In this document: piece by piece, positions 10,516-20,958 of the stretch
How the letters are laid out: each line of letters begins with the position of its first letter
Position numbering within the stretch: the stretch's first letter is position 1
Assembly (NCBI GenBank): GCA_963693085.1
Contig: OY856413.1
Span: forward strand, 745,373,556-745,437,555
DNA length: 64,000 bases
Source of the DNA: Alisma plantago-aquatica
Lineage: Eukaryota; Streptophyta; Magnoliopsida; Alismatales; Alismataceae
Direction of reading: 5' to 3'
Made by a program: the position numbers and the translations under genes
The notes under the pieces: generated by a model
Database searches by the model: none
The model's input: only the letters and a program-made list of their open reading frames with translations
What the model was told of the DNA's origin: nothing

Positions 10516-10531
10516 TTCTGTAGTAGTGAAA
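10516..10531. repeat. Right CACTA terminal inverted repeat and target duplication
   Basis: TTCTGTAGTAGTG ends at 10528, followed by AAA (10529-10531). Confidence 0.95.
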
Positions 10532-10765
10532 GGGGTAGTCTAAAGGAAAAGGAAAATATAGGAAGAGTTCTAAAGATATCCATAACCCCAAGTCTTCATA
10601 TCTCAAAGAAAAAGGAGGGGTAAAGAAAAAATAGGTGATTGTCACCATTGTCTCCAGCGTAGACATTCAAAAAGAAATTGCCCACTCTGGTTAGAGGAAT
10701 TAAAGAAGAAGATGAAGAAAGAAGGAACTGAGGCCTCCACTTCAAGTATAAACATTATAAGATAA
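10532..10765 (+). pseudogene. Copia gag, C-terminal part with zinc knuckle
   Basis: This is the continuation of the gag begun at 1595. Codons 10640-10681 give CHHCLQRRHSKRNC, a CX2CX4HX4C zinc knuckle of the kind that binds genomic RNA. They are followed by CPLWLEELKKK and a stop at 10763-10765. Stops lie upstream in this frame. The same block occurs at 38833-39066. Confidence 0.8.
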
Positions 10766-11123
10766 ATTTAATTACTTCTTCATCTTAGAATGTGATACCG
10801 AATAGAGTCTGACATACATGATGTGCAGGATTTGACAAGAAGTAAAGACCTTAATGGAAGGACAATGATGGACAAGGTGGAGCAAGAGTTGTGGAAGCTT
10901 TGGTCTACATTTAAATATATCTTAGCCCAATGGTCATGTAATAGAATTAGTTGAACTACTATTTCATTATGCCATTAGAATCATTTCTTTTATGCATCTT
11001 GTATGTCAAGGATGATAAATCAATAAAAGGTTGTTTATGTTTCAAAAGATATGATCTTGCATGGCGATGCCCAAGTATATAAAAGGTCTTTGTACGAATG
11101 TTTTTGAGATGAATGTTAATAAA
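10766..11123 (+). other. Decayed copia sequence, no gene readable
   Basis: A/T-rich, many stops in all frames. It lies between the gag remnant and the Athila insertion and is presumed copia pol DNA. Confidence 0.5.
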
Positions 11124-11128
11124 GTCAA

Positions 11129-12741
11129 TGATGCGATGATTTTGAGTCGCATTTAGAGACCTATTTCATATGTGTTTTGTGCCTTAATTACTCATTTTCA
11201 TGGATATTATTGCATAATTCACTTTATTTGGTCTTTGCCATCATTTTATATCAAATCCCCTTTGTTTTACTATTTTGAGCATTATTTATCATCTTATTAT
11301 AAATTGTGTGGATTTACTTGGTCTTGTTGTGAAATTTCAGGAAAAACAAGTATCTGCTTCCGTCGATACCATCGACGGAAGTCGATACCATCGACCAAGC
11401 CACAGGTTGTCAGTCGAGAAGAGCAATACAGAGTCGATACCATCGACACCTAAGTCGATGGTATCGAGATCCCTTCAAGTGCTGGCGAGGATGCAGTCGA
11501 TACCATCGACCCAAGTCGATGCCATCGACACAAGGGGAGCTACAGCGTCGCTAGAAGACAAAACCGACACTACAGGAGTCGATACCATCGACACCACAGT
11601 CGATGGTATCGAGATCACTACAGGCGCTCAGAATAAAAGAAAGGAAAGCTGCCGCTAATCCGCTGGGTCGATACCATCGACCCGCGTCGATGGTATCGAC
11701 GCCGGCAGATATGCGTTGGATCTGTTTTGATCTCGATCGGACGACTGTTGTTATTTGACGACCTAATTAGGGACTTATACCTAATGACGGCCGCCCACGT
11801 TCAGGGGATCTGATTTTTTTGGATTGCACGAGTGCCGAGGAGGAGAAAGGAGAACGGAGGCTGAGAAGCTCATCCCGGGTGATTCGGACGCTGCCGAAGA
11901 CGATTTCCACCACCGACAGGCGGGGAAGCTCGTGTTCTACGCCAAGGATCCACCGGTTCTTCTCCGTTCAGGGGTTTTCCCATTTATTTCCCATTTTTCT
12001 TATGAATTCCCCAATTTCTACCATGTATTCGTGTGAGATGAACATGAGAGGCTAAAACCCTCAATCTTTAGGACCGGGAGTAGCCCGAGAATGCATTGTA
12101 TGTCATTTTTATATCAATAATTCATATTTTTCTCTCAAATCCGTGGTATAGATTCGTTTTCTCCATTTCTATTGTTATGCTTGATCACCATAATAATAAT
12201 TTAACACCCTTAATCACTTCGACAGAAGGATTAACGGTTGAAAAGAGACGAATTCTACATTAATCAATAAAACCCTTGACAAAGGAGTTGTAAAATTAAT
12301 GGTGGGAACTGAGAGACCGTTTATAATGCACTTAGTTTAGGGGAATGATTACTACGACGGTGGAATCAACCTAAATCTAAGTAGTGAATTACACCACGAC
12401 AGTGGGTAATTCTATTTTCAGGCCACTACCCGGATAGAGAGAGAAGTGTGAGGAATTATATGAAACCTAATACAATGTTGACCCGCGGTGAAACCGCCAT
12501 CCTAAAGATATCCCTTTGAATTGATTAAATTAACCTTTAATCGATTGTTTTCTTTGTTTGATTTTTATTTTCTTTTTAATTTGAACACAAAACCCTACTT
12601 TGTTAATCGGTCTAGCTGATTGCGATTAGTTAGTAGAAGTCTCCAATAATTCACTTATCCCTGAGTTTGACTCGGGCCTCACAAGGCCTATATTACTCGA
12701 CGCGTATACTTGCGTTTAAGCGCGTAGTAAAATACACGTCA
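11129..12741 (+). repeat. Athila 5' LTR (1613 bp)
   Basis: TG...CA borders. Five palindrome pairs lie at 11362-11700. A TATA-like CCTAATTAGGGACTT lies at about 11762 (CCTATTTAGGGACTT in the 3' LTR). The small open frames here, such as those at 11275 and 11819, are repeated in the 3' LTR and look non-coding. Confidence 0.95.
11362..11700. repeat. Palindrome-pair array in Athila 5' LTR (10 copies)
   Basis: The 15-mer GTCGATACCATCGAC or its close variants begin at 11362, 11381, 11433, 11454, 11496, 11515, 11578, 11599, 11667 and 11686. Starts within a pair are 19, 21, 19, 21 and 19 bp apart. Most second members are the reverse-complement form GTCGATGGTATCGA(C/G). Confidence 0.95.
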
Positions 12742-12747
12742 AGTTTT

Positions 12748-12765
12748 TGGCGCCGTTGCCGGGGA
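12748..12765 (+). other. Primer-binding site, tRNA-Asp
   Basis: TGGCGCCGTTGCCGGGGA, 6 bp after the LTR end, is complementary over 18 bp to the 3' end of plant tRNA-Asp(GTC). This primer is typical of Athila/Tat-type elements. Confidence 0.9.
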
Positions 12766-12929
12766 TACGGAGAATTATTGGCACTTTGAGTGCTAAGAGC
12801 GGCCATTCTAGGCCACATTTTTTTATTTATTTTAAAACAATTTCAAAAATTCCTTTATTTCTCTATAATTGTGTTGACTCGTTCAAAGCATTGTACTGAA
12901 CCCCTATTTCCATATTTCAGGTACTTTGC

Positions 12930-14408
12930 ATGGTGCACACACATAGTCGAGACTATGTGAATCGCACACCTGAGGTTCCATCTGCGGGACCAGAGGAAGA
13001 GGACTACTACGAGGAGGAACACCACAGTGATATAAATTCTGAATCTGAGCAAGAACAAGAAGAAGTAATGGCTGAAGCACAGACAATATGGGAGAAGATC
13101 AAGGCATCTTCTTACTCGGCATCAAAGGGGCCTATAAAGAAACAGGGGCTAAACATTCCAACCTACAAGATCGATCCAGCACTGATTAACCTGGTTAAAT
13201 CAAACGCATTTCACGGATTAAAAAATGAAGATCCAGTGGCCCACATCAGCCAGTTCGTGGAGAACTGCGATATGGTGAAGATAGATCGATTTCCACAGTA
13301 TGTGCTCTACCTCAAGTTATTCCCGAGTTCCTTGGCTGGAGTGGCAAGAGAGTGGCTTCATAACCTCGACGACGAGTTTGTTGAATCATGGGATCACATG
13401 GTGGAGGTTTTCTTCGAGAGGTTCTTCCCTCCTGAGAAGACCAATGATATGATCCGGAAGATCCACAATTTCACCCAACAGGCGGGTGAAACTTATTCTG
13501 AGACTTGGGAGCGATTCCAAGTCATGTTGAGGAGATGTCCACACCATGGACTGGACAAGGAAACCCAAGTGAAGATCTTCTACTTTGCTCTCTCCGAGCA
13601 TGATAGAAGCAATTTGGACTCGGCTGGCTCCGGATTTTTCTTAAATAACACTGATATAAGATGCTGGGAAATACTGAAGAATATGGCACGAAAGCAATCT
13701 TGGGGAGAAAGAGAAAGAGGCCCAGTTGAGCAAGCAAGAGTTTCCAGTGAGTCAAAGGCAATGAGAGAGCTGAACGAGAAGATGGATCTTCTCGCAAAGA
13801 AGTTGCTACAGAAGGAAGACAATGAGTCCGAGGATGAGGCTCAGGTCAAGTACATGAGGCAACAGCAGGGGTACAGGAATAACGATTATTCATGGCGGAA
13901 GGACAAGAAATTTTCATGGAAGGATCCAAATAACTTTCTGCAGGATCCGGACGCCAAGCCTGCACCGGTCACGGAGGACAAGAGCACGGAGTTGCTCAAT
14001 CAAGTCATAAAGCAAAATCAAGAGTTGATGAACACTTTTGGGCAGCAAATAAAGCAGCAGGGTGAATTTATGAACCAGTTTGGGCAGACTTTGCAGAGCC
14101 ACGGGGCTCAAATGAGAACTATAGAGACTTCCATGGCGCAGATGGCAGCCGAGATTGCAAGCTTGAAGAAGCCGGGACATCCGGGTTTTCCGGGGAATAC
14201 CAATATTCCCAGGGGAAACCAACAGGCCAAGGCCATCTTATTGAGGAGCGGTAAGAAAGTGTTAAATCCAAGGGCGGATGACACAAGCACACCACAGGAC
14301 ATAGTTGAAGAAGCAACAGTCGAAGAGCAGCCCGCACCTGTCATAGAGCAAACTGAGGACATAGCTGAAGATGGTAAGGAAGAACAAGCCACTGAGGAGG
14401 AACCATAG
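12930..14408 (+). CDS. gag: Athila gag
   Basis: A 492-residue capsid protein that would assemble the retrotransposon particle in the cytoplasm. The ATG at 12930 follows a 188-bp leader from the LTR end. An acidic N-terminus (about 25-50) precedes the retrotransposon gag domain at about 90-230, with VAREWLHNLDDEFVESWDH and YSETWERFQVMLRRCPHHGL. A Gln-rich, probably coiled-coil region covers about 345-415, followed by an acidic tail. I see no CCHC zinc knuckle. The frame ends at TAG 14406-14408, but the same frame is open again straight after and runs into pol. So gag and pol are one frame parted by a single amber codon, either a late nonsense mutation or a readthrough site. Confidence 0.9.
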   Translation: MVHTHSRDYVNRTPEVPSAGPEEEDYYEEEHHSDINSESEQEQEEVMAEAQTIWEKIKASSYSASKGPIKKQGLNIPTYKIDPALINLVKSNAFHGLKNEDPVAHISQFVENCDMVKIDRFPQYVLYLKLFPSSLAGVAREWLHNLDDEFVESWDHMVEVFFERFFPPEKTNDMIRKIHNFTQQAGETYSETWERFQVMLRRCPHHGLDKETQVKIFYFALSEHDRSNLDSAGSGFFLNNTDIRCWEILKNMARKQSWGERERGPVEQARVSSESKAMRELNEKMDLLAKKLLQKEDNESEDEAQVKYMRQQQGYRNNDYSWRKDKKFSWKDPNNFLQDPDAKPAPVTEDKSTELLNQVIKQNQELMNTFGQQIKQQGEFMNQFGQTLQSHGAQMRTIETSMAQMAAEIASLKKPGHPGFPGNTNIPRGNQQAKAILLRSGKKVLNPRADDTSTPQDIVEEATVEEQPAPVIEQTEDIAEDGKEEQATEEEP

Positions 14409-14423
14409 AAATTAACTCCCTAT

Positions 14424-17400
14424 GTGCCACCTCACCAAAGGGCATATACCGTTCCGGTCCCCTATCCCAATAGTGCAAAAGCAAGAAAGGTGGATGCACA
14501 GTTTAAGAAATTTCTGGACAGCTTTAGGAAGTTATCAGTGAATATTCCTTTGCTAGAGGCGATTGAACAAATCCCATCTTATGGGAAGTTTCTCAAAGAT
14601 GTAATCACCAAGAAGAGAAAGATACCCGACACTGAGGTCGTGGTATTGAAGGAGCAAGTGAGTGCTTTTATTATGGGCACTTTGCCGCCAAAAAGACAGG
14701 ATCCCGGTTGTTTCAATATTTCTTGCTTTATCGGGAAGTTCAAATTTGGCGAGGCACTTTGTGATTCCGGAGCAAGCATCAATCTGATGCCCCTTTCTAC
14801 GTTCAAGAAACTTGGATTGAAGGAGTCGAGACCAAGTAACATGACCATCCAATTGGCCGATAATTCTGTGGTGAAACCGTATGGAATCTGTGAGGATGTT
14901 TTGGTAAAGGTAGACCGCTTTGTTTTTCCGGCTGATTTTTTCGTTATGGAAATGCAGGACGAGCACGACAATGAGTTACTACTTGGTCGCCCATTCCAAG
15001 CTACAGCTGATATGATCTTGGAGATGGGGAGAGGTCGCTTGACCTTGGGCATTGCGGATGATCGCTTTGAGATGGTCATGCCCAATGGTAATGCATCTAA
15101 TAAAGCAAAAGCACATTGCAACATGGTTAAGCATGTGGAACAAAATATCTCACTTTGTCTTGGGAAGCCATTTTTGGATATGGCTCATGTTATGAGCAGG
15201 ATAGATAATGGGACCCTAGCAGTGGACCTTATGGAGCAAACTAAAGTTGTCTCTTTATGCAAGGCTGTTGGGTTTCCAAATGATGAGAATGAGGACATTC
15301 CACCTTCATGGGAGGATGATGTGATAATTACTTCCGTCTTTGATGCATATCCGGAATTGCCTTTGGAGGCGTGTTTGTTAAATGTCACTTATGATTGGAT
15401 GCGGAGTACTTCACTCAAGGAGTGCGCCAAAATGCTTCAAATGCTTCCATGTTTCTACACGAGGCACTATGAAGATTTGGGTACACTTCCCCCACCGCTA
15501 CAATCATCTCTTATTTGCCCACCTGATCTGGAATTGAAGCCATTGCCCCCGCATCTGAAGTACGTCTTTCTAGCTGAGGAGGACAAGTTACCAGTGATTG
15601 TTTCTGCATACTTGAGTGCGGATGAGGAGGAGCAACTACTGATAGTGCTCAAGAACCACCGTGGAGCTTTTGGGTGGTCTGTGGCGGACATCAAGGGGAT
15701 CTCCCCTACACTTTGCCAACACAAGATTCGGCTTGAGGAGGGAGCCAAGCCAATCATACAGCCTCAAAGACGTCTAAATCCAAGCATGATGGAGGTTGTC
15801 AAGAAGGAAGTCATAAAGCTTCTTGCTGCAGGGATCATTTATGACATATCCGATTCAACGTGGGTGAGTCCCACACAGGTAGTCCCTAAAAAGGGGGGAA
15901 TCACTGTCACTACAAATCTTTTGAATGAACCTGTCACCACCCGATTGGTAACCGGGTGGCGTGTTTGCATTGACTACCGCCGATTGAATGCTGCAACTCT
16001 TAAAGATCATTTTCCATTGCCATTTATCGATCAGATTTTGGAACGTCTAGCTGGTCGGTCGCATTTTTGTTTTCTAGATGGCTATTTGGGGTACAACCAG
16101 ATTTCTATTGATCCTTTGGATCAAGAGAAGTCTACGTTTACATGTCCCTATGGGACGTTTGCTTACCGCCGTATGCCGTTTGGTTTATGCAATGCGCCGG
16201 TGACTTTTCAACGCTGCATGCTCGCCATATTCTCTGACATGGTAGAGCGGTGTCTTGAAGTTTTCATGGACGACTTCTCGGTGTATGGAGCGTCTTTTGA
16301 TGAATGCCTTTATAACTTAGATAAGGTGTTGCAGCGGTGCGAGGACACACACTTGGTCCTCAATTGGGAGAAATGTCACATGATGGTGACGGAAGGAATT
16401 GTGCTAGGACACAAGGTGTCTAGCAAGGGTCTTGAGGTAGACCCCGTAAAAATTGAGGTGATTTCTAAGTTACCCCCACCAAATTCTGTAAAAGGGGTGA
16501 GAAGCTTTTTGGGACACGTCGGGTTTTATCGGCGATTTATTAAGGATTTTTCGAAAATCGCAAAGCCATTATCGGAATTGTTGGAAAAAGACGCAGTTTT
16601 TGATTTCAATGAGAAATGTCTTCACGCATTCGAGGTTTTGAAGGAAAAGTTGATTTCAGCTCCGGTTGTTCAAACGCCGGATTGGAAAAAGCCATTCGAG
16701 TTGATGTGTGATGCGTCCGATTATGCTGTGGGAGCTGTTTTGGGGCAAAGGGTAGATAACAAGCCTGCTGTGATTTTCTACGCCTCAAAAACACTTAATG
16801 ATGCTCAATTGAACTACACAACCACGGAAAAGGAGTTACTGGCCGCCGTGTTTGCCTTTGAAAAATTTAGGCAGTACTTAGTGGGTTCTAAGGTGGTTGT
16901 GTGGACTGATCACGCTGCAATAAAGTATTTGATGGAGAAGAAGGATGCGAAGCCTAGACTAATTAGGTGGATTTTGCTCCTACAAGAATTCGATATTGAA
17001 ATTAAGGACAAGTCAGGAATTGAAAATGTGGTGGCTGACCACTTGTCTAGGTTAGAGAGGGTTGATGAACAAGGTTTGCACATACCCATTACCGAGACCT
17101 TTCCCGATGAGCAACTTTTAAAAATTGATTCTAAAGAACCATGGTTTGCGGTAATTGTGAATTATTTGGCTTGCGGGATCATCCCGGAGGATTGGTCCTA
17201 TCAAGAGAAAAAGAAATTCTTTCATTCATTGAGATATTATTTTTGGGATGACCCGATTCTCTTGAAGCAGTGCAGGGATGGTATTCTTCGCAGGTGCGTG
17301 CCGGAGGTGGAGTACGAGAGTGTTCTCCACCACTATCATGCGTCGCCTACAGGAGGACACCATGCTAGCTCACGGACAGCAGCCAAGGTGTTGGAAAGCG

Positions 17401-18428
17401 GCCTTTATTGGCCCACTTTGTTCCGGGATGCCTATGATTTTGTTAGGCAATGTGACCCGTGCCAGCGCGCAGGTAACATCTCAAGGAGACATGAAATGCC
17501 CCTGAATGTATTTCAGGAAGATGAGGTATTTGATTTATGGGGCATTGACTTCATGGGACCCTTTGTGTCCTCAAATTCAAATCTTTATATCTTACTTGCT
17601 GTAGATTATGTGTCGAAGTGGGTGGAGGCAATCCCCACAAGGACTAATGATTCGAACGTAGTGTGCAGGTTTGTCAAAGAGAACATTTTCTGCAGGTTCG
17701 GGATTCCCCGAATGATCATAAGTGACGGAGGCACACATTTTCGAAATCAGAAATTCGTGACACTTTTAAAGAAATATGGGGTCAAGCACAACATCGGCAC
17801 CCCATATCATCCACAGACGCAAGGACAAGTGGAGGTATCAAATAGAGAAATCAAGAAGATTTTAGAAAGGACCATAGCATCCACAAGGAAGAATTGGAGT
17901 GTATTGCTACCAGACGAGCTTTGGGCTTATCGAACGGCGTACAAAACACCTATAGGCACCGTGCCTTTTAGGTTGGCGTACGGCCGGGCTTGCCATCTTC
18001 CGGTGGAATTGGAGCACAAGGCCCATTGGGCGCTAAGAAGGCTGAACTTGCGCTATGATGAGGCCGGGAGAAAAAGGATGTTTGAATTGAATGAATTGGA
18101 TGAGCTACGCATGACGGCATATGAGAATGCCCACATCTACAAAGAGAGCACAAAGCTGATCCACGATCGCCATATTGAGATGCGCACGTTCAAGAAGGGA
18201 GACAGCATTCTATTGTTCAACTCCCGTCTCAAACTGCATCCCGGGAAGCTGAAATCCCGGTGGAGTGGACCCTTCATTGTGGAGGAGGTGAAACCGCACG
18301 GAGCAATTCTCATGCGTGATGGAGATGCCACATTCTTGGTGAATGGGCAACGCTTGAAGTTGTATTTTGGTGAGAATTACAAGAGGAAAGTGAATGAGGT
18401 CAAACTCATTTCACTTGTGCATGAATGA
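14424..18428 (+). CDS. pol: Athila pol: protease, reverse transcriptase, RNase H, integrase
   Basis: A 1334-residue frame, in frame with gag and open from codon 14409; it has no clear ATG start of its own. Aspartic protease: CDSGAS at 113-118. Reverse transcriptase: [11 protein letters not shown] near 516 and the FMDD catalytic box with Asp 616-617. RNase [14 protein letters not shown] (Asp 763), then TDHAAIKYL and ADHLSRL. Integrase: HHCC zinc site about 970-1020 (CDPCQR), catalytic DD35E triad Asp 1042 (GIDFMG), Asp 1101 (SDGGTHF) and Glu 1137 (QVEVSNRE). A C-terminal tail with WSGPF follows. No internal stop or shift was seen, so the enzymes look intact. Expression would need passage of the TAG at 14406. 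The gene is followed by a 176-bp spacer and the palindrome array. Confidence 0.95.
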   Translation: MPPHQRAYTVPVPYPNSAKARKVDAQFKKFLDSFRKLSVNIPLLEAIEQIPSYGKFLKDVITKKRKIPDTEVVVLKEQVSAFIMGTLPPKRQDPGCFNISCFIGKFKFGEALCDSGASINLMPLSTFKKLGLKESRPSNMTIQLADNSVVKPYGICEDVLVKVDRFVFPADFFVMEMQDEHDNELLLGRPFQATADMILEMGRGRLTLGIADDRFEMVMPNGNASNKAKAHCNMVKHVEQNISLCLGKPFLDMAHVMSRIDNGTLAVDLMEQTKVVSLCKAVGFPNDENEDIPPSWEDDVIITSVFDAYPELPLEACLLNVTYDWMRSTSLKECAKMLQMLPCFYTRHYEDLGTLPPPLQSSLICPPDLELKPLPPHLKYVFLAEEDKLPVIVSAYLSADEEEQLLIVLKNHRGAFGWSVADIKGISPTLCQHKIRLEEGAKPIIQPQRRLNPSMMEVVKKEVIKLLAAGIIYDISDSTWVSPTQVVPKKGGITVTTNLLNEPVTTRLVTGWRVCIDYRRLNAATLKDHFPLPFIDQILERLAGRSHFCFLDGYLGYNQISIDPLDQEKSTFTCPYGTFAYRRMPFGLCNAPVTFQRCMLAIFSDMVERCLEVFMDDFSVYGASFDECLYNLDKVLQRCEDTHLVLNWEKCHMMVTEGIVLGHKVSSKGLEVDPVKIEVISKLPPPNSVKGVRSFLGHVGFYRRFIKDFSKIAKPLSELLEKDAVFDFNEKCLHAFEVLKEKLISAPVVQTPDWKKPFELMCDASDYAVGAVLGQRVDNKPAVIFYASKTLNDAQLNYTTTEKELLAAVFAFEKFRQYLVGSKVVVWTDHAAIKYLMEKKDAKPRLIRWILLLQEFDIEIKDKSGIENVVADHLSRLERVDEQGLHIPITETFPDEQLLKIDSKEPWFAVIVNYLACGIIPEDWSYQEKKKFFHSLRYYFWDDPILLKQCRDGILRRCVPEVEYESVLHHYHASPTGGHHASSRTAAKVLESGLYWPTLFRDAYDFVRQCDPCQRAGNISRRHEMPLNVFQEDEVFDLWGIDFMGPFVSSNSNLYILLAVDYVSKWVEAIPTRTNDSNVVCRFVKENIFCRFGIPRMIISDGGTHFRNQKFVTLLKKYGVKHNIGTPYHPQTQGQVEVSNREIKKILERTIASTRKNWSVLLPDELWAYRTAYKTPIGTVPFRLAYGRACHLPVELEHKAHWALRRLNLRYDEAGRKRMFELNELDELRMTAYENAHIYKESTKLIHDRHIEMRTFKKGDSILLFNSRLKLHPGKLKSRWSGPFIVEEVKPHGAILMRDGDATFLVNGQRLKLYFGENYKRKVNEVKLISLVHE

Positions 18429-18604
18429 GATGAAGGGAAGACGTCTAGCCTAACACGCTAAACAAGGGCGCTTGTTGGGAGGCAACCCAACCATCGGTAC
18501 ATTAGGATTGTTTAATTTTAGTCATAGATTGCTTTTATTTCGTTTAAATTTTAGTTTAAAAATGATACCTTGATCCGTTTGTTGAATGTGCAGGCACAGG
18601 CAGG

Positions 18605-19150
18605 GTCGATACCATCGACACATCCGTCGATGGTATCGACATGGGTTCAGGTTGACACCAGCAAAAATCGCACTGCGTCGATACTATCGACACCCCCGTC
18701 TATGGTATCGACATGGTCACAGACAGGTTGCAATAAAAGTGTCGATGGTATCGACACCCCAGTCGATACCATCGAGATCTCTGGAGATATTCAGACGAAT
18801 TTTGCTCAGTCAACTCGATACCATCGACGGCCTCGTCGATGGTATCGACATCATCACAGGTTGAATGCAACACAACGGCGGTGTCGCAATAAAAGCAAGT
18901 CGATACCATCGACATCCGTCGATGGTATCGACGGACATGTCACCGATCCGCACACGGACATAGACGATGATCGCAACAGCCACGTCAGTGATCTGGGTGC
19001 TGCGTCGATACCATCGACTTCCGTCGATGGTATCGACCCGTCAGCAATCCGGGTTTCTTGATCCAGCAAACGTCAGTCGTCGATACTCGCGAGGGAGGCA
19101 GATACCCACAAGATGTGTCGATACCATCGACCCGCGTCGATGGTATCGAC
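18605..19150. repeat. Palindrome-pair array upstream of Athila third ORF (14 copies)
   Basis: Seven pairs start at 18605/18626, 18677/18698, 18741/18762, 18814/18835, 18899/18918, 19004/19023 and 19117/19136. Spacing is 21 bp in the first four and 19 bp in the last three. Six pairs have the order GTCGATACCATCGAC then GTCGATGGTATCGAC; the third is reversed. A partial single copy lies at 19079. The sequence between pairs is unrelated. Each pair can form a 15-bp stem with a 4- or 6-nt loop. Confidence 0.95.
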
Positions 19151-19176
19151 GGGTCAACAGGGGCGCCGATCAAGCC

Positions 19177-19183
19177 TATTTAA
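19177..19183 (+). promoter_or_regulatory. TATA-like core of a putative internal promoter for the third ORF
   Basis: CCTATTTAAGGGGACTT begins at about 19175, 26 bp after the last palindrome and 183 bp before the ATG at 19366. The 3' LTR has the similar CCTATTTAGGGACTT at about 23174, also just after its array. A separate transcript for the third ORF is inferred. Confidence 0.45.
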
Positions 19184-19365
19184 GGGGACTTGCAACGTCA
19201 CTTGATGTCACACCTTCAGAGCAAGTATCCTCCTTTGCGCCGAGCACTCCCCCGAGCCCTCCAAGACTGAAGAGAAGCGTCATCGAGTGGAGATCTTCAT
19301 CGAGTGGAGAATTTCTTCTCCATCTTCACCGAGCTCTTTTCTTCTAATCCCATCTTCTCGCAACC

Positions 19366-20958
19366 ATGGTGCACACCGCCAGAGCGTCGTCCTCAAGCAC
19401 TCACCCTATGGAGATCGAGGAGTTCGTTCCTCCCCCACCCGCTTCCATCCCTCGTCCATGCCTAATTCATGCCAACATGGATGTGAGGAAGGTCTACGAG
19501 GAGATAATGAAGCGAAAGTTCGAGCCCACTCGGTATGTGGACCGGGGCATGATCCAGGAGTTGGGATTCGAGGCCAACTTGGCCTATGTGCTTCATGGAC
19601 AAGCACGCCTCACCAACAGAAGCCTACGCCCTGACGAGATGTAGTACCATGCGGATGGGCAGCCGTTTTTTGGCGAATGGGCCACCTACAAGGAACTGGT
19701 GGCGGAGTTCATGGCATCTCTCGACGTCTGCGTCGTACCAAACGACGTGGTAGCATCGGACCGGGAATGGATCAAGGGAAGGGTGTCCTTCCGACTCTTC
19801 AACAACAATTACAATCTCACACTGGTCCAGTTCAATCAAATCTTCAACTGGATCCACTCTCCACATGATCACCGAAGGCCGGACTCCCACACCGACTATG
19901 CAAAGATCTTCTCCGAGCTAGTTACAGTGCCGGCGGGGAAAACCGTGAGCTACCACAATGCAGCGGTAGCAGATTTTGAGCACCCGTTCGTCCGGGTCTT
20001 GCATAGGATGTTGAGCTTGACATTCTTCGCTCGAAGTGATCTTGCTTTGAGCAAGGTTTAGGAGAGTGACTTGTTCTTCCTTTACGCACTCCTGAAGCAT
20101 CAACCATGCAACTGGGGGGCGTTCTGGCTACAACACGTCCTGGCGGTGAAGAGGAGCACAAGGAAGGCTCCAATCCATTTTGGTGGTCTTGTCACCAAGT
20201 TGGCGCTTTACTTGGGGCTGAACCTTCAGTCCATGACTCCGATCTTTACGAGGAGCAAGGTGAACGTGCAACACTTGCACCGTTCAAATCTCATTCTTCT
20301 CCGAGACGGGTTGGCGTATGCTCATTGCCACGTCAACCAAGCTTATCTGGAGAGCTCCCTACCGGACGACGTCTTCAACATAGAGGGCAAGCAACACTTC
20401 CGGTGGCCAATCATAGCCATCGAGTCCTCCGAGGAAGAAGGCGGTGGTGACGAGCAAGAAGGCATGGCTGTAGAGGAAGAGGAGGCTTTCACACCTCTTC
20501 GAGCACGTGTGGCACCACGGAAGCGTCCTAGGATGCATCCGGGTGCATCTTCATCATCTCAGCCCCCGCCGCCATCACCACAGTACGAGCAGCCAACCGC
20601 GGATCCCTATTCCATGCAGGGGATGTACACCATGCTGCAGGACATCCAACAGACTCAGCAGCAGCACATGGGTATGTATACCGGCATTCATGAGACTACA
20701 AGCCGGGTACTTGACAACCAACGGGCTATGTTCGAGAACGAGCGGCTCATCCTCGCCAACCAAGAGCAAATGCACACCCGGTTGCAGCGAATAGAGATGC
20801 AACAGGAGCCTTTCTTCGACCATTACTGGAGTCAAGACTACTTTGGAGGCTATCCACAGCCTCCTCCGAGGACCCAATATGATCCAAGCTTCCAGGGGGA
20901 GTACCCGTCTTGGGATCCTACGGCACTGCAATACCCACCACCGCCTCCGCAAGATTGA
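19366..20958 (+). pseudogene. Athila third ORF (ATHILA ORF-1-like), two amber stops
   Basis: One frame runs from ATG 19366 to TGA 20956-20958 (about 530 codons) and is broken by TAG at 19642-19644 and TAG at 20059-20061. No frameshift is seen. The N-terminal half carries FEPTRYVDRGMIQELGFEAN, then YKELVAEFMASL and VSFRLFNNNYNLTL, then LHRMLSLTFFARSD. This order resembles the ATHILA ORF-1 / putative plant transposon protein family. The C-terminal third is acidic, then Pro/Gln-rich with a likely coiled coil (about codons 430-480). I see no signal peptide or membrane helix, so an envelope role has no support here. The gene sits in the env position of the element; its function is unknown. Confidence 0.7.

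Larger units (their letters stand above)
2235..10528 (+). mobile_element. CACTA (En/Spm-type) DNA transposon, 8294 bp
   Basis: The left end starts CACTACTACAAAAA and the right end finishes TCTGTAGTAGTG, an inverted repeat of about 10-13 bp. The 3-bp target duplication AAA lies on both sides (2232-2234 and 10529-10531), as CACTA elements make. Subterminal hairpins with GTCGGTT/AACCGAC arms occupy about 400 bp at each end. Inside are a B3-like frame, a TNP2 transposase and a Ulp1-like fragment, all on the plus strand. The 3' part from 7451 is duplicated at 35752-38829. The transposase has a frameshift near its start and a premature stop, so this copy is probably not autonomous. Confidence 0.95.

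Noticed and set aside
12748..12765. Match to the 3' end of a tRNA-Asp
   Set aside because: Only the 18-bp complement is present, directly after the LTR. It is a primer-binding site, not a tRNA gene.
18570..19061. Open frames through the palindrome array coding for SIPST / MVST / RYHR repeats, also at 11275-11658 and 22819-23070
   Set aside because: They come from translating the 15-bp palindromes in several frames. The frames overlap on both strands, carry no domain, and the pattern is explained at the DNA level.
18605..19150. CRISPR-like look of short repeats with unique spacers
   Set aside because: Repeats are 15 bp and inverted in pairs, spacers are irregular (about 28-80 bp), and the context is a plant LTR retrotransposon with no cas genes.
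19366..20958. Envelope glycoprotein role for the Athila third ORF
   Set aside because: No signal peptide, membrane helix or cleavage site can be seen; the pattern fits the ATHILA ORF-1-type family instead.
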